This document shows, one piece after another, positions 20,052 through 30,630 of a DNA stretch of 64,000 nucleotides (positions are counted from its first letter, which is position 1; every line of letters begins with the position of its first letter). This DNA is from Nematopogon swammerdamellus (Eukaryota > Arthropoda > Insecta > Lepidoptera > Adelidae): the NCBI GenBank assembly GCA_946902875.1, contig OX336349.1:16019891-16083890 (forward strand), read 5' to 3'. A program made the translations under genes and the position numbers. The notes beneath the pieces were generated by a model. It had not been told where the DNA came from and did not search any database. It worked only from the letters and a program-made list of their open reading frames with translations.

Positions 20052-21339
20052 CGAGGGTCGTTCGATAAGTAAGGTAAAAAGGCAAGAAAAATATTTTTTT
20101 TTTAGTATTTTCATTTTTATTTCTCGACATAGTCTCCTTCGAGGTCCACACACTTGATCCAGCAGTGTTCAGATTTTTTTATCCCCGCGGAAAAGTAGGA
20201 AGTCTCGAGGTCCTGAAAATACTCATCCACAGACGCGATGACTTCTTCATTTGACGAAAATTTTCTTCCTCCGAGCCAAATCTTCAGGTTTGGGAACAAG
20301 AAGAAATCACACGGGGCCAAATCTGGAGAATAGGGTGGATGAGGCAGCAACTCGAATCCTAATTCGTGCAGTTTAGCCATTGCAACAGTCGACTTGTGGG
20401 ATGGTGCGTTGTCCTGGCGGAAGAGCACTTTTTTGCGTGCCAATCTTGGCCGTTTCGCCAACAGCTGCACGTTCAAACGGTCCAGCAGTGTTGCATGGTA
20501 TGCTCCTGTTATCGTTTGACCCTTTTGCAAGTAGTCTATGAAGATGATTCCTCGGGAATCCCAAAAAAATTGTTGCCATCACCTTACCGGCTGACAAAGC
20601 GGTCTTCGCCTTCTTCTGCGCACTTTCACCGGGTTGTGTCCACTGTTTCGATTTGGGTGTATAGTGGTGGATCCACGTCTCGTCTACAGTCACGAATCGA
20701 CGCCAAAAATCTTGTGGATTGTGAGTAAGCATCAACAAACATTGCTTCGAAATGTCTTTTCGCAGGCGTTTTTGGTCGATGGTCAGCAATCGCGGCACCC
20801 ATCGTGCACACAATTTTTTCATCTGCAATTTCTCATGCAGGATATTGTGTACTCTATCTGTTGAGATGCCTACGATCTCAGCTATCTCACGCACCTTCAT
20901 CCGGCGGTCTTCCAAGACGATACCATGGATTTTTTCAATCATTTCCGGTGTGGTGACTTCAATTGGACGTCCAGGGCGCGCTTCGTCTTTCGTTGATGTC
21001 CTGCCACGTTTGAATTCATTAATCCAAAAGTAAATGGTCTTTAACGCTGGTGCAGAGTCCCCATGAACTCCGTTCAACTCGGCTTTGATCTGAGCAGCCG
21101 TATTTTTTTTTAAATAGAAATGTTTTATCAGTATCACTGCACGGAACTCGTTTTTCTCCATTATTGCGACAACTGCCGAAACACGTCATTCAAACGTCTG
21201 TCAAACGTAAACTATCTGTCACTTTCAGCTGAAATTTGGTATAACGTAGTTGAAAGAGCGTTACTAACACGCCGTATTAAAGAAAGTTAATTTTGGAGAC
21301 CACTCTCGGAAATTTACCATACTTATCGAACGACCCTAG
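20052..21339 (-). mobile_element. Mariner transposon, nearly intact
   Basis: 1288 bp between TA dinucleotides (20050-20051 and 21340-21341). The terminal repeats AGGGTCGTTCGATAAGTAAG (left) and AGGGTCGTTCGATAAGTATG (right, inverted) match at 19 of 20 bases. It contains one transposase gene on the minus strand. Absence of interior rearrangement suggests a fairly young copy. Confidence 0.95.
20117..21161 (-). pseudogene. Mariner transposase, one frameshift
   Basis: It starts MEKNEFRAVILIKHF at 21161. The N-terminal half has the helix-turn-helix pair (AAQIKAELN..; RPGRP linker; VREIAEIVGIS). The first catalytic Asp is in VTVDETWIHHY, the second in RQDNAPSH and the third in YSPDLAPCDFFLF; the last two are separated by 34 residues, the D,D34D signature of mariner. 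The frame shifts once near 20570, at a run of seven A/T bases just after GKVMATIF. Both halves are otherwise open and the end GDYVEK is present. The protein is therefore truncated as it stands. Confidence 0.93.
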
Positions 21340-21341
21340 TA

Positions 21342-21612
21342 CATCACAGGTGTAGTACATAGGTGATCTGTAGGAAGGAAGGTAGACGATTTCATGTTGC
21401 TTTCAAAAAATTGCCTATGCCACAACCACAGCCTATACGAGACGATGCTTGGGTTCAAACTAAGTCAAACGTTCTAAAGGACTTGAAATAACAGGTGTGT
21501 ATACCTACCTAACTAATTGAATGAAGATTAGCTCTAATGCCTTCTGCGGAATTAGTTCAGTCAGTATGTATGTACCTAAACCATTGAAACGCCTTCCTTA
21601 TTGAATTGCTCA
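21342..21612. other. Short spacer, nothing recognised
   Basis: No motif or frame supported. Confidence 0.4.
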
Positions 21613-22083
21613 TTTTTAGGGTTCCGTACTTCAAAAGAGGAAAAAACTGAACCCCTATATAGGATCACTCTTGTGCCTGTCTGTCCGTCTGTACGTAACT
21701 ACTGGACGAAATTTTTTTATTGTTTTTGGGGGTCAATTTTGGGGGACAAATTAGAAAGTAAAATTTTTTTTAACGTGCATCGTGTGACATATTATCAATC
21801 AATGAAAAGGGCTCGTTATAAGGAATACAAATATTTTTTTATGATTTTAAAATGCATAGTTTAAAATCTATTAAAGAAAATATCCAAAAATCGAGCATTC
21901 CCGCCACCCACTCTCCGAATCTCTCGTCTAAAATTTCGAATAGGAAATACAGGCCCTCTCTTATAATATTTTACAGGAAAACCTAAACGAATAATCCTAA
22001 GTCTTAGGAAAACGACTCACGGAAAACGAAATGGTACGGAACCCTCTCCACGCGAGTTCTACTCGCTTGACCGCTTTTTTTTA
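21613..22083 (+). repeat. GGGTTCCGTA-family repeat, full copy
   Basis: It begins TTTTTAGGGTTCCGTACTTC, has CTGTCTGTCCGTCTGT, and ends GGTACGGAACCC followed by CGCGAGTTCTACTCGCTTGA. It is a useful reference for both ends. Confidence 0.8.
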
Positions 22084-22199
22084 CCCTGTCGGCAATGTTT
22101 GGTCAGCAAATTTGCTCCAAGTAACACATTCCACACAGATCCAAACATAACGGAGTTTTAGCATGCATCTAACATTATTACATTAGGATCTCGTACCGT

Positions 22200-22450
22200 A
22201 GTACGGTACATTATCTATTGCTACCTACGTGACTACGTGTTCAATCGACGCGGTCGTGGCGTATTCTGTCTGTCTGTACGATCGCATTCATTCATTCGTC
22301 CACCGCCAGTTGTGTACTCGACGCGCCTGCGCGCAGTTGGCTATCAAAACTTCGCTGCGCAGGAGTGGAAATTCGGTGAAGTTTAGTGATTAGAATACTT
22401 TTGAACAAATGGTGCAAGTCTAAAATAAGGATTGAGTGAGTTTTCTAAGC
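22200..22450 (+). promoter_or_regulatory. Candidate promoter and 5' exon of unknown gene
   Basis: An isolated CpG-richer stretch (TCGACGCGGTCGTGGCGTAT, GACGCGCCTGCGCGCAGTTG) is followed by GAAGTTTAGTGATTAG and a possible donor at AAATG|GTGCAAGT (about 22410). It is not a known repeat elsewhere in the window. It could be a 5' non-coding exon of GALE, 11 kb upstream, or of nothing. Confidence 0.25.
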
Positions 22451-22762
22451 ATTTATTTATCTGTATACGCAAAATAAACAATTTTTGTTAAACTATTTAT
22501 CTATAAGATTGTTAGAAACGATGAGATGATCGCGCGTTTGATCCTCTTATTATTTCATTATTATCTAAAATTGGTAAAATATTCTTAACTTAAAATGATA
22601 CAAGAAGTAATATTAACTTAAAAAACTTAATTTACGAAACTTAGTTTATTTATAACTTATAAAGAAATATTTCCCTACATCAAATCTAAAATGGAGTCTT
22701 ATTAGAATCAGTTTGGACTGATTATTGAAATAATTTATTATTTAATTCCTATTTGATTTTTT

Positions 22763-22916
22763 ATGGAAACTGACACGGTTGGCTACATCACCTACAACAT
22801 CAATAATTATGTCAGCCCATAACACCTTGGCGAACAAGGTACTTCGGTCGTGCCGGCTACACTGAACTTGACGGAAAACGCGAACTATTTACATAGCCGA
22901 TTCGACCAACTTTTCA
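22763..22916 (-). repeat. SINE family 1, 5'-truncated
   Basis: TATGGAAACTGACACGGTTG through ACATAGCCGATTCGACC. Confidence 0.85.
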
Positions 22917-23028
22917 AAATAATATAGAGGCAGTCCCTCGCTCCCCGCTTCGATGCGGGCTCCATAATTTAGGCGCAATGAACTCTGGCCGTCGTCGTCG
23001 CAGAGCGTGGTAGCTTGGTCGTCGGCGG

Positions 23029-23526
23029 CAGGGCCGAATTTAGGACTGTAGGCCCCTAGGCTGGCATGTGCGGGAACCCTAAAGTCGTAGTTAAAAATAT
23101 GTTATCACTAAAAACCAGAAAAGAGAACTATTAAAGCTTTTTATAAAATTGTAGAACGTTTTACTATACTGTAATTTAAAGTTTTTAATTAGATGAGGTA
23201 ATTTCAATGAAAAGTAACCTTGCTAAATCAACCATCTCCACCACGCACGCCGCGGTGCGGGTGCGAGGCAGACAGAACACTGACGAGCGCTGTGCGAGGC
23301 AGACAGAACACTGACGAGCGCTGTGCGATGGAGAGGCGCGATCCGGGTATTGTAGAGATATCACGTAGAATTTCGGCGTGTCTTATTTATGATTGATTAT
23401 ATGGGTGCCCGCACCACAGTGTTCGAATAATTTTTTTTTACAAATTTTCTTCATGTGGTGGGGGCCCCTTTGTGGTGCGGGCCCCTAGGCTGCAGCATAG
23501 GTAGCCTATGCTTAAAAACGGCCCTG
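23029..23526. mobile_element. hAT-type non-autonomous element
   Basis: 498 bp with exact 8-bp target duplication GTCGGCGG (23021-23028 and 23527-23534). Terminal repeats are CAGGGCCG / CGGCCCTG, with subterminal GGCCCCTAGGCTG in both halves. Inside, a 31-bp unit (GTGCGAGGCAGACAGAACAC..) is duplicated at about 23266-23327. There is no coding frame. Confidence 0.93.
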
Positions 23527-24239
23527 GTCGGCGGCGCGGTCGGCGCACAGTGGTCTGGGAATCGAGCTCCATAGACATAGAACCTTAATGTCAGGAATAA
23601 AAATGAAAACAAATTTAATGTCTCTGGTATACCTCCCTTTATTTCATATTATAGTATGAAGGGTATAAGTAGCTCCACGAGTGAGAAAAAAAAAGTTTTG
23701 TTTTTTTTTGTATGGAAGAAAACACTTAAAGTAATTTTTTTTTTAACTGAATGAAACTGAAGGGCTGGTGCTCACATCTTCTATTGCACCTTACACAGCG
23801 ATCAAGATGACATACAATTCCTTCACCTTTGGGTGCCTATTTGCGCGTAGCAAACGTTTGAAATTTGGAATTTTCGATAAATTATTTTTTAAACCTTAAT
23901 CGTAATTTAATGAAGTTGCCTATCGCTTTGAATATGAAAATACTTTTCTCATGTTGTTTTTGTACTTAGTAGTACTGACAGTACAGTAATTAACCATATT
24001 TTATAGTAAACACAGCGTAGACTGTTAAAATTATAAGAATAACATACAACACACACAAGCGAGCGACAACTAATTAACGAGTTAGTGAAAACCGGTTTTT
24101 TCCACTCGCAGCGCGTACTAATCCCCAACAAATAACCAGTCCCATGCCTTCTTAGTTTCAGCGAAATTCTTTCAGTAGCTTTTAGCACTTGTGCGCTAAC
24201 AACTATACTTATTACGTTCTATTTGTTTTCGTGCTATGA

Positions 24240-25215
24240 TGGAAGGTTTTGGTACTAATTTGGAAATTTTCGTGTTTGTGGCAAATAATAGTTGTTTCTC
24301 ACAGCCCAGGGCGTTGTTTGAAGTTTTTAGGAGTGCCCTTGATCTGTCAAAGTGAAAAGAAAGAACTGAAACAATTCTGTCAGACTTATGTGTGTTCCTT
24401 GAGGAACAAATGGATCTCGTGTAATCGCACGAAACATGCATTCACGAAGAAGTACGAGACGTGGCTGCAAGAAAACATAAAATGGCCTGAGTTCATGAGG
24501 GAAAAGATGACACCTTCTTTAGTGTCAGTAGAGCGGCAACCATGTTCCAGTGACTTCGGTGTAAATGAGCCTCAACGTCGTCAAAACCAGAGACGTGCAC
24601 TGTTGGAATATCACCAAGAGTTGTGAGTGAAAGGAAACCGTTCTCGGAACTAAGCCCTAAACAGAAGAGAAGGAGAGTGGAAGAGCTCCTAACGCATAGC
24701 ACTGAAAGCCTCGCTCATGCAACTGTTTTAAGTGTGAACAACAAGGATGTGGCAGAAATTACAAATTGGTCACAGAGCATCCCGAAGAGGCTACAAAGAT
24801 AAAACAATTGTTGAAGCCCAAGAAAGCTGTGCCCGTATATTCCGTTGATAAAGCTTTAGGTATTTTGACGTCGTTGAAGCTTTCGAAGTGGCAGTATACA
24901 ACATTAAGAGCTTGTGCAAAACAAGAAGGAGTACAACTCTATCCTTCGTATACTGCCATCTTAGAGGCAAAGAAGGAGTGTTACCCACCAAAAGATACAA
25001 TAGAAATCACGGAAAGATCGGTAAGAGTAAAGCTTCAAGCAATTTTGGACAAAACTGTTGCTAGGCTAGGAAAGTTCCTACGTTTGGGATGTTCGCTGGA
25101 TGGCAAAGAACTAAAACTAATATCCAAGTGGGGCTTTGATGGTGCTTCAGGGCAAAGTTTGTACAAGCAAAGTATGGCGGACAAAGATGATTCCAGTATT
25201 TTTATGTGCTCCTTT
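24240..25215 (+). pseudogene. Transib-like transposase, left-arm copy, truncated
   Basis: It begins at the ATGATGGAAGG near 24237. Small indels break the frame near 24345, 24580 and 24760. Segments read EKKELKQFCQTYVCSLRNKW, KYETWLQENIKWPEFMREKM, RVVSERKPFSEL-type sequence, LVTEHPEEATKIKQLLKP and, in the centre, KLSKWQYTTLRACAKQEGVQ and SKWGFDGASGQS. The Asp of WGFDG is my candidate for the first catalytic acid. The frame then runs into the inverted arm. No host function is implied. Confidence 0.8.
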
Positions 25216-25874
25216 GTGCCTCTACGTCTCTGCGTCAAAATACCTAAAGCTTTATCAACGGAATATACGGGCACAGCTTTCTTGGGCTTCAACAATTGTT
25301 TTATCTTTGTAGCCTCTTCGGGATGCTCTGTGACCAATTTTATTATTTCTGCCACATCCTTGTTGTTCACACTTAAAACAGTTGCATGAGCGAGGCTTTC
25401 AGTGCTATGCGTTAGGAGCTCTTCCACTCTCCTTCTCTTCTGTTTAGGGCTTAGTTCCGAGAACGGTTTCCTTTCACTCACAACTCTTGGTGATATTCCA
25501 ACAGTGCACGTCTCTGGTTTTGAGGACGTTGATGCACCCTCATTTACATCGAAGTCACTGGAACATGGTTGCCGCTCTACTGACACTAAAGAAGGTGTCA
25601 TCTTTTCCCTCATGAACTCAGGCCATTTTATGTTTTCTTGTAGCCACGTCTCGTACTTCTTCGTGAATGCATGTCTCGTGCGATTACACGAGATCCATTT
25701 GTTCCTCAACGAACACACATAAGTCTGACAGAATTGTTTCAGTTCTTTCTTTTCACTTTCTGACAGATCAAGGGCACTCCTAAAAACTTCAAACAACGCA
25801 CTGGGCTGTGGGAAACAACTGTTGTTTGCCACAAACACGAAAATGTCCAAATTGGTATCAAAACCTTCCATCAT
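25035..25874 (-). pseudogene. Transib-like transposase, right-arm copy, open N-terminal half
   Basis: Open for 279 codons from MMEGFDTNLDIFVFVANNS. About 1-213 match the left-arm protein and include a basic, Ser-rich stretch (ELSPKQKRRRVEELL); the rest is antisense read-through of the central spacer and is not expected to be native. It lacks every catalytic residue, so it could at most give a DNA-binding or dominant-negative product. Confidence 0.8.
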
Positions 25875-26573
25875 AGCACGAAAACAAATAGAACGTAATA
25901 AGTATAGTTGTTAGCGCGCACAAGTGCTAAAAGCTACTGAAAGAATTTCGCTGAAACTAAGAAGGCATGGGACTGGTTATGTGTTGGGGATTAGTACGCG
26001 CTGCGAGTGGAAAAAACCGGTTTTCGCTAACTCGTTAATTAGTTGTCGCTCGCTTGTGTGTGTTGTATGTTATTGTTATTATTTTAACAGTGCTACGCTG
26101 TGTTTACTATAAAATATGGTTAATTACTGTACTGTCAGTACTACTCAGTACAATAACAACATGAGAAAAGTATTTTCATATTCAAAGCGATAGGCAACTT
26201 CATTAAATTACGACTAAGGTTTGAAAAATAATTTATCGAAAATTCCAAATTACAAACGTTTGCTACGCGCAAATAGGCACCCAAAGGTGAAGGAATTGTA
26301 TGTCATCTTGATCGCCGTGTAAGGTGCAATAGAAGATGTGAGCACCAGCCCTTCAGTTTCGTTCAGTTAAAAAAAAAAATACTTTAAGTGTTTTCATCCA
26401 TACAAAAAAAAAACAAAACTTTTTTTTTCTCACTCGTGGAGCTACTTATACCCTTCATACTATAATATGAAATAAAGGGAGGTATACCAGAGACATTAAA
26501 TTTGTTTTCATTTTTATTCCTGACATTAAGGTTCTATGTCTATGGAGCTCGATTCCCAGACCACTGTGCGGCG

Positions 26574-27283
26574 GCGGCGCCAGCCAGCCAGACGCAGCTG
26601 TGTGGAGCCGCAAAAAAGGATTCACACGACCTTAGCTTGTTAGACTCAGTGAATATAAACATGACACGTGCGGGTCCCTTGGAGAAATCTGCCGTCTGGC
26701 AGCTCCTTTGCTTTCTCGGCATATTATCGTGCATATATTTTATAACGTTTCTTTCCTTTAATTTCTCACAAATTGGATAATGTTAGATCGATTAGTCTAG
26801 TACTCTAGTACCTACCTACCTACATTACCTATGCACATACATTAATTCGACAACCTGAAGTAGTAAGTAAATAATATTAAAAGATGAAGTTTCTCTGCTA
26901 AGTTATCCTGGCCTTTTCAATAGCGTTGAGGAGGAGATGGCGAATTATACAAAAGGGGCGAAAAATTAAGAACCTATTTCTCTATTGAAAAAAGTAATGA
27001 AAATATATTCATGTAGATATAGATTGTATGTATAATATATTGGTAATAAATCCTCATCATCATTAGACGAAATTTTCGTAAGTAGGTAGGTACTGTAATT
27101 TAATTTATTTTAGTAATAATTTATAGGTATTAGTTTAATTGTATTTATTCTTAGTTTATTTAATAGTTTATCTTAATTTGTCAGTCAGTCGTAATTCAGA
27201 TTTGAATTAATATACCTATGTGTCCTCGTGTATCATTTCATTATATAATTAAAGTACCTATATGTTTATTATAATTTACTAGG
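26574..27283. other. Intergenic, no gene supported
   Basis: 26574-26740 is GC-rich and continues the pre-insertion sequence of the Transib and hAT targets; the rest is AT-rich with TACCTACC runs. No family recognised. Confidence 0.45.
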
Positions 27284-27332
27284 TGGTGGTAGGCTCAAAT
27301 TGTACCCGACTGGGTTGCTACCACCGTACTGG

Positions 27333-30300
27333 CACAGCATATATATGGCTAAAGCAGTATGGAAACTAGGCCTATTTGTTAAAATAAGTACCTACGCTCC
27401 ATGGAGCGTTAGGGATGTCAATCAAATTTTTTTGTAAAATTGTAAAATTATTATTTATTAAAACATTTATTTAGGTTCTTTAATGTAATGACCAAATAAT
27501 CAATCATCAATCAATCATCAATAATAAGTTCAAAACGTGGTTGCTATAAATATGAATTGATATAACTTTTCTCGACTTTTGTCAACTTTTATTAACTTTT
27601 GTTAATTGTTTACAACTTTTGTCAGCTCTTGTCAACCATTGTAAATGTTTGTCAATTTTGCCAATTTCAGTCATCTTTTGTCAACTTTTATCGACTGTTG
27701 TCAAGTCTTGTCAATGTTTGTCAACCTTGGTAAACTTTTGTCAGCTTTCGTCAACATTTGTCAACTTTTGTCAACTTTCATCGACTGTTGTCAACTCTTG
27801 TCAATGTTTGTCAACCTTGGTCAACTTTTGTCAGCTTTCGTCAACATTTGTCAACTTTTGTCAACTTTCATCGACTGTTGTCAACTCTTGTCAATGTTTG
27901 TCAACCTTGGTCAACTTTTGTCAACTTTCGTCAACATTTGTCAACTTTTGTCATCTTTTGTCAACTTTCATCGACTGTTGTCAACTCTTGTCAATGTTTG
28001 TCAACCTTGGTCAACTTTTGTCAACTTTCGTCAACATTTCTCATCTTTTGTCAACTTTTATCGACTGTTGTCAAGTCTTGTCAATGTTTGTCAACCTTGG
28101 TCAAATTTTGTCAACTTTCGTCAACATTTGTCGACTTTCGACAACAAGATGCCAAAAGCATCTTTTGTCAACTTTTGTCTATTTTTCTCGATTTTTGTGA
28201 AATTATAGCCACTTTTGTCATCTTTTATCAACTTTTCTCATCTTTTGCCAACTTCTGTCACCTTTTGTCAACTTTTATCGACTGTTGTCAACTTTTGTAA
28301 ACTTTTGAGAACTTTTTCATATTTTGTCAACGTTTGTCAACTTATGTCAGCTGTTTGTCAACTTTCGTCAAATTTTCCCATCTTTTGTCCAGTTTGTCAA
28401 CTTTCGTTAACTCTTGTCAACTTTTTTGTCAACTCCTTGTTAACGAAAGCTGACAATAGTTCATAAAAGTGACAAAAGTTGACAACAGTGGTTAAAATAT
28501 GATAAAAGCTGACAAAAGCTGAGAGAAGTTGGCAAAAGTTGACAAAAGATGACGAAAGTGGCTATAAGTTCACAAAAGTCGAAAAAAGTATACAAAAGTT
28601 GACAAACGTTGACAAAAGATGACAAAATGTTGACGAAAGTTGACTAAGGTTGACAAACAACCACAAGAGTTGACAACAGTCGATAAAAGTTGACAAAGAT
28701 GACAAATGTTGACGAAAGTTGACAAAAGTTGACCAAGGTTAGGTTGACATTGACACGAGTTGACAACAGTCGATAAAAGTTAACACAGGTCGATAAAAGT
28801 TGACAAAAGATGACAAAAGTAGACAAAAGCCGACAAAGGTTAACAAACATTGACAAGAGTTGACAACAGTCGATAAAAGTTGACAAAAGATGACAAAAGT
28901 TGACAAATGTTGACGAAAGTTGACAAAAGTTGACCAAGGTTGACAAGACTTGACAACAGTCGATAAAAGTTGACAAAAGATGACGAAAGTTGACAAATAT
29001 TGACGAAAGTTGACAAAAGTTGACCAAGGTTGACAAACATTGACAAGAGTTGACAACAGTCGATAAAAGTTGACAAAAGATGACAAAAGTAGACAAAAGC
29101 CGACAAAGGTTAACAAACATTGACAAGAGTTGACAACAGTCGATAAAAGTTGACAAAAGATGACAAAAGTTGACAAATGTTGACGAAAGTTGAAAAAAGT
29201 TGACCAAGGTTGACAAGACTTGACAACAGTCGATAAAAGTTGACAAAAGATGACGAAAGTTGACAAATATTGACGAAAGTTGACAAAAGTTGACCAAGGT
29301 TGACAAACATTGACAAGAGTTGACAACAGTCGATAAAAGTTGACAAAATATGACGAAAGTTGACAAATATTGACAAAAGTTGACAAAAGTTGACCAAGGT
29401 TGACAAACATTGACAAGAGTTGACAACAGTCGATAAAAGTTGACAAAAGATGACAAAAGTTGACAAATGTTCACAAAAGTTGACCAAGGTTGATAAACAT
29501 TGACAATAGTTGACAACAGTCGATAAAAGTTGACAAAAGATCACAAATATTGACGAAAGTTGACAAAAGTTGACCAAGGTTGACAAACATTGATAAGAGT
29601 TGACAACAGTCGATGAAAGTTGACAAAAGGTGACAGAAGTTGGCAAAAGGTAAGACAAGTTGACAAAAGTTGACAAGAGTTGACATAAGTTACCGACAGT
29701 TGACTAAAGTTCTTAAAAGTTTACAAACTTGACAAGAGTTGACAACAGTCGATACAAGTTGACAAAAGGTGACAAAAGTTGGCAAAAGATAAGAAAAGTT
29801 GACAAAAGTTGACATAAGTTACCGAGAGTTGACAAAAGTTCTCAAAAGTTTACAAAACTTGACAAGAGTTGACAACAGTCGATAAAAGTTGACAAAAGTT
29901 GACAAGAGTTGACATAAGTTACCGAGAGTTGACAAAAGTTCTCAAAAGGTTACAAAACTTGACAAGAGTTGACAACAGTCGATAAAAGTTGAAAAAGGTG
30001 ACAGAAGTTGGCAAAAGATAAGAAAATTTGACAAGAGTTGACAACAGTCGATAAAAGTTGACAAAATGTGACAGAAGTTGGCAAAAGATGAGAAAAGTTG
30101 ACAAAAGTTGTCAACATTTGTCAAAAGTTAATATAAAGTGACAACAGTCGAAAAACGTTTGTAAATTTTTTTTTGCATTCTAAAAGATCGCGGACTGTCC
30201 GTGGCGCATGCAACAAAAACAAACACGACCACTCGGACGCGGCACCCGCGACTGATTGTTTGCGACATTCGCTTCGGGGCCTTGTTGAGGCGTGCGTGTG

Positions 30301-30367
30301 TGTGAGTGCGTCGTTTCGATCGTTTTGTACGTAGTTTCCATACTGCTTTAGCCATATATATGCTGTG
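27333..30367. mobile_element. Minisatellite-bearing TIR transposon, copy A
   Basis: 3035 bp with an exact 7-bp duplication GTACTGG (27326-27332, 30368-30374). Terminal repeats of about 35 bp begin CACAGCATATATATGGCTAA. Unique ends: 27370-27560 (GGGATGTCAATCAAATTTTT region) and 30150-30330 (a GC-richer segment with CTCGGACGCGGCACCCGCGA). The 2.6 kb between is an inverted array of a 10-bp repeat. No transposase. The superfamily is not recognised; the TSD length fits few groups. Confidence 0.9.
27560..30150. repeat. Inverted array of TCAACTTTTG decamers (copy A)
   Basis: From 27560 to about 28435 the strand reads variants of TCAACTTTTG; from about 28445 to 30150 it reads the complement GTTGACAAAA. 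The register is almost exactly 10 bp for hundreds of bases. A higher-order unit of 90-100 bp is marked by TATCGACTGTTG, AATGTTTG and ACCTTGG variants. The axis is near GTTAACGAAAGCTGAC (28440-28455). Long frames of F/V/N/C/Q/L/S are artefacts of this repeat. Confidence 0.95.
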
Positions 30368-30630
30368 GTACTGGGCGTAAGATGGTCTTCAGTCCATAGT
30401 ATAGTCAGCAGTCCAAAGGGAAGTCTCCAGTATGGCACCTTCTCCGAGGTGAACTGGCTGGACGGAGCATGCGCTCTGGCTCCGCTGAGTCAGTCTTCCA
30501 TACCGGAATTTGCCGGAAATACATTAAAAAAAATTATGTTGAAATTAAGTTAGTCGTACCTACCTACTTAAGTAAAAGTTCGCCATCAACATTTCAACAC
30601 AAACTCGTAAACGAATAGGTCACACACAAC

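Larger units (their letters stand above)
23546..26568. mobile_element. Palindromic (foldback) Transib-like transposon
   Basis: 3023 bp bounded by the 5-bp duplication CGGCG (23541-23545, 26569-26573). Both ends start CACAGTGGTCTGGGAATCG. The inverted arms are about 1.33 kb (23546-24870 and 25233-26568) around a 362-bp unique centre. Each arm holds the same N-terminal half of a protein, facing inward; the centre completes the left copy as far as WGFDGASGQS. Terminal CACWGTG, GC-rich 5-bp CGNCG duplications and a D-G-x-x-G motif fit Transib, the family related to RAG1. The C-terminal catalytic part is absent. Confidence 0.88.
27284..30535 (+). repeat. SINE family 2, split by a transposon
   Basis: The left piece 27284-27332 (GGTAGGCTCAAATTGTACCC .. 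CCACCGTACTGG) and the right piece 30368-30535 (GTACTGGGCGTAAGATGG .. poly-A) are one SINE body, interrupted by the element at 27333-30367. Confidence 0.88.

Noticed and set aside
20366..20864. Plus-strand frames over the mariner
   Set aside because: Antisense shadows of the transposase on the minus strand.
24766..25389. Full 207-codon plus frame as one native protein
   Set aside because: The last part, after about 25215, is the antisense of the inverted arm; only the first part belongs to the transposase.
27619..29686. Overlapping frames of up to 290 codons rich in S, T, V, N, F, C, Q and L
   Set aside because: All arise from the 10-bp array: with no stop in the unit, every frame stays open. 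Not genes; also seen at 40487-41261.
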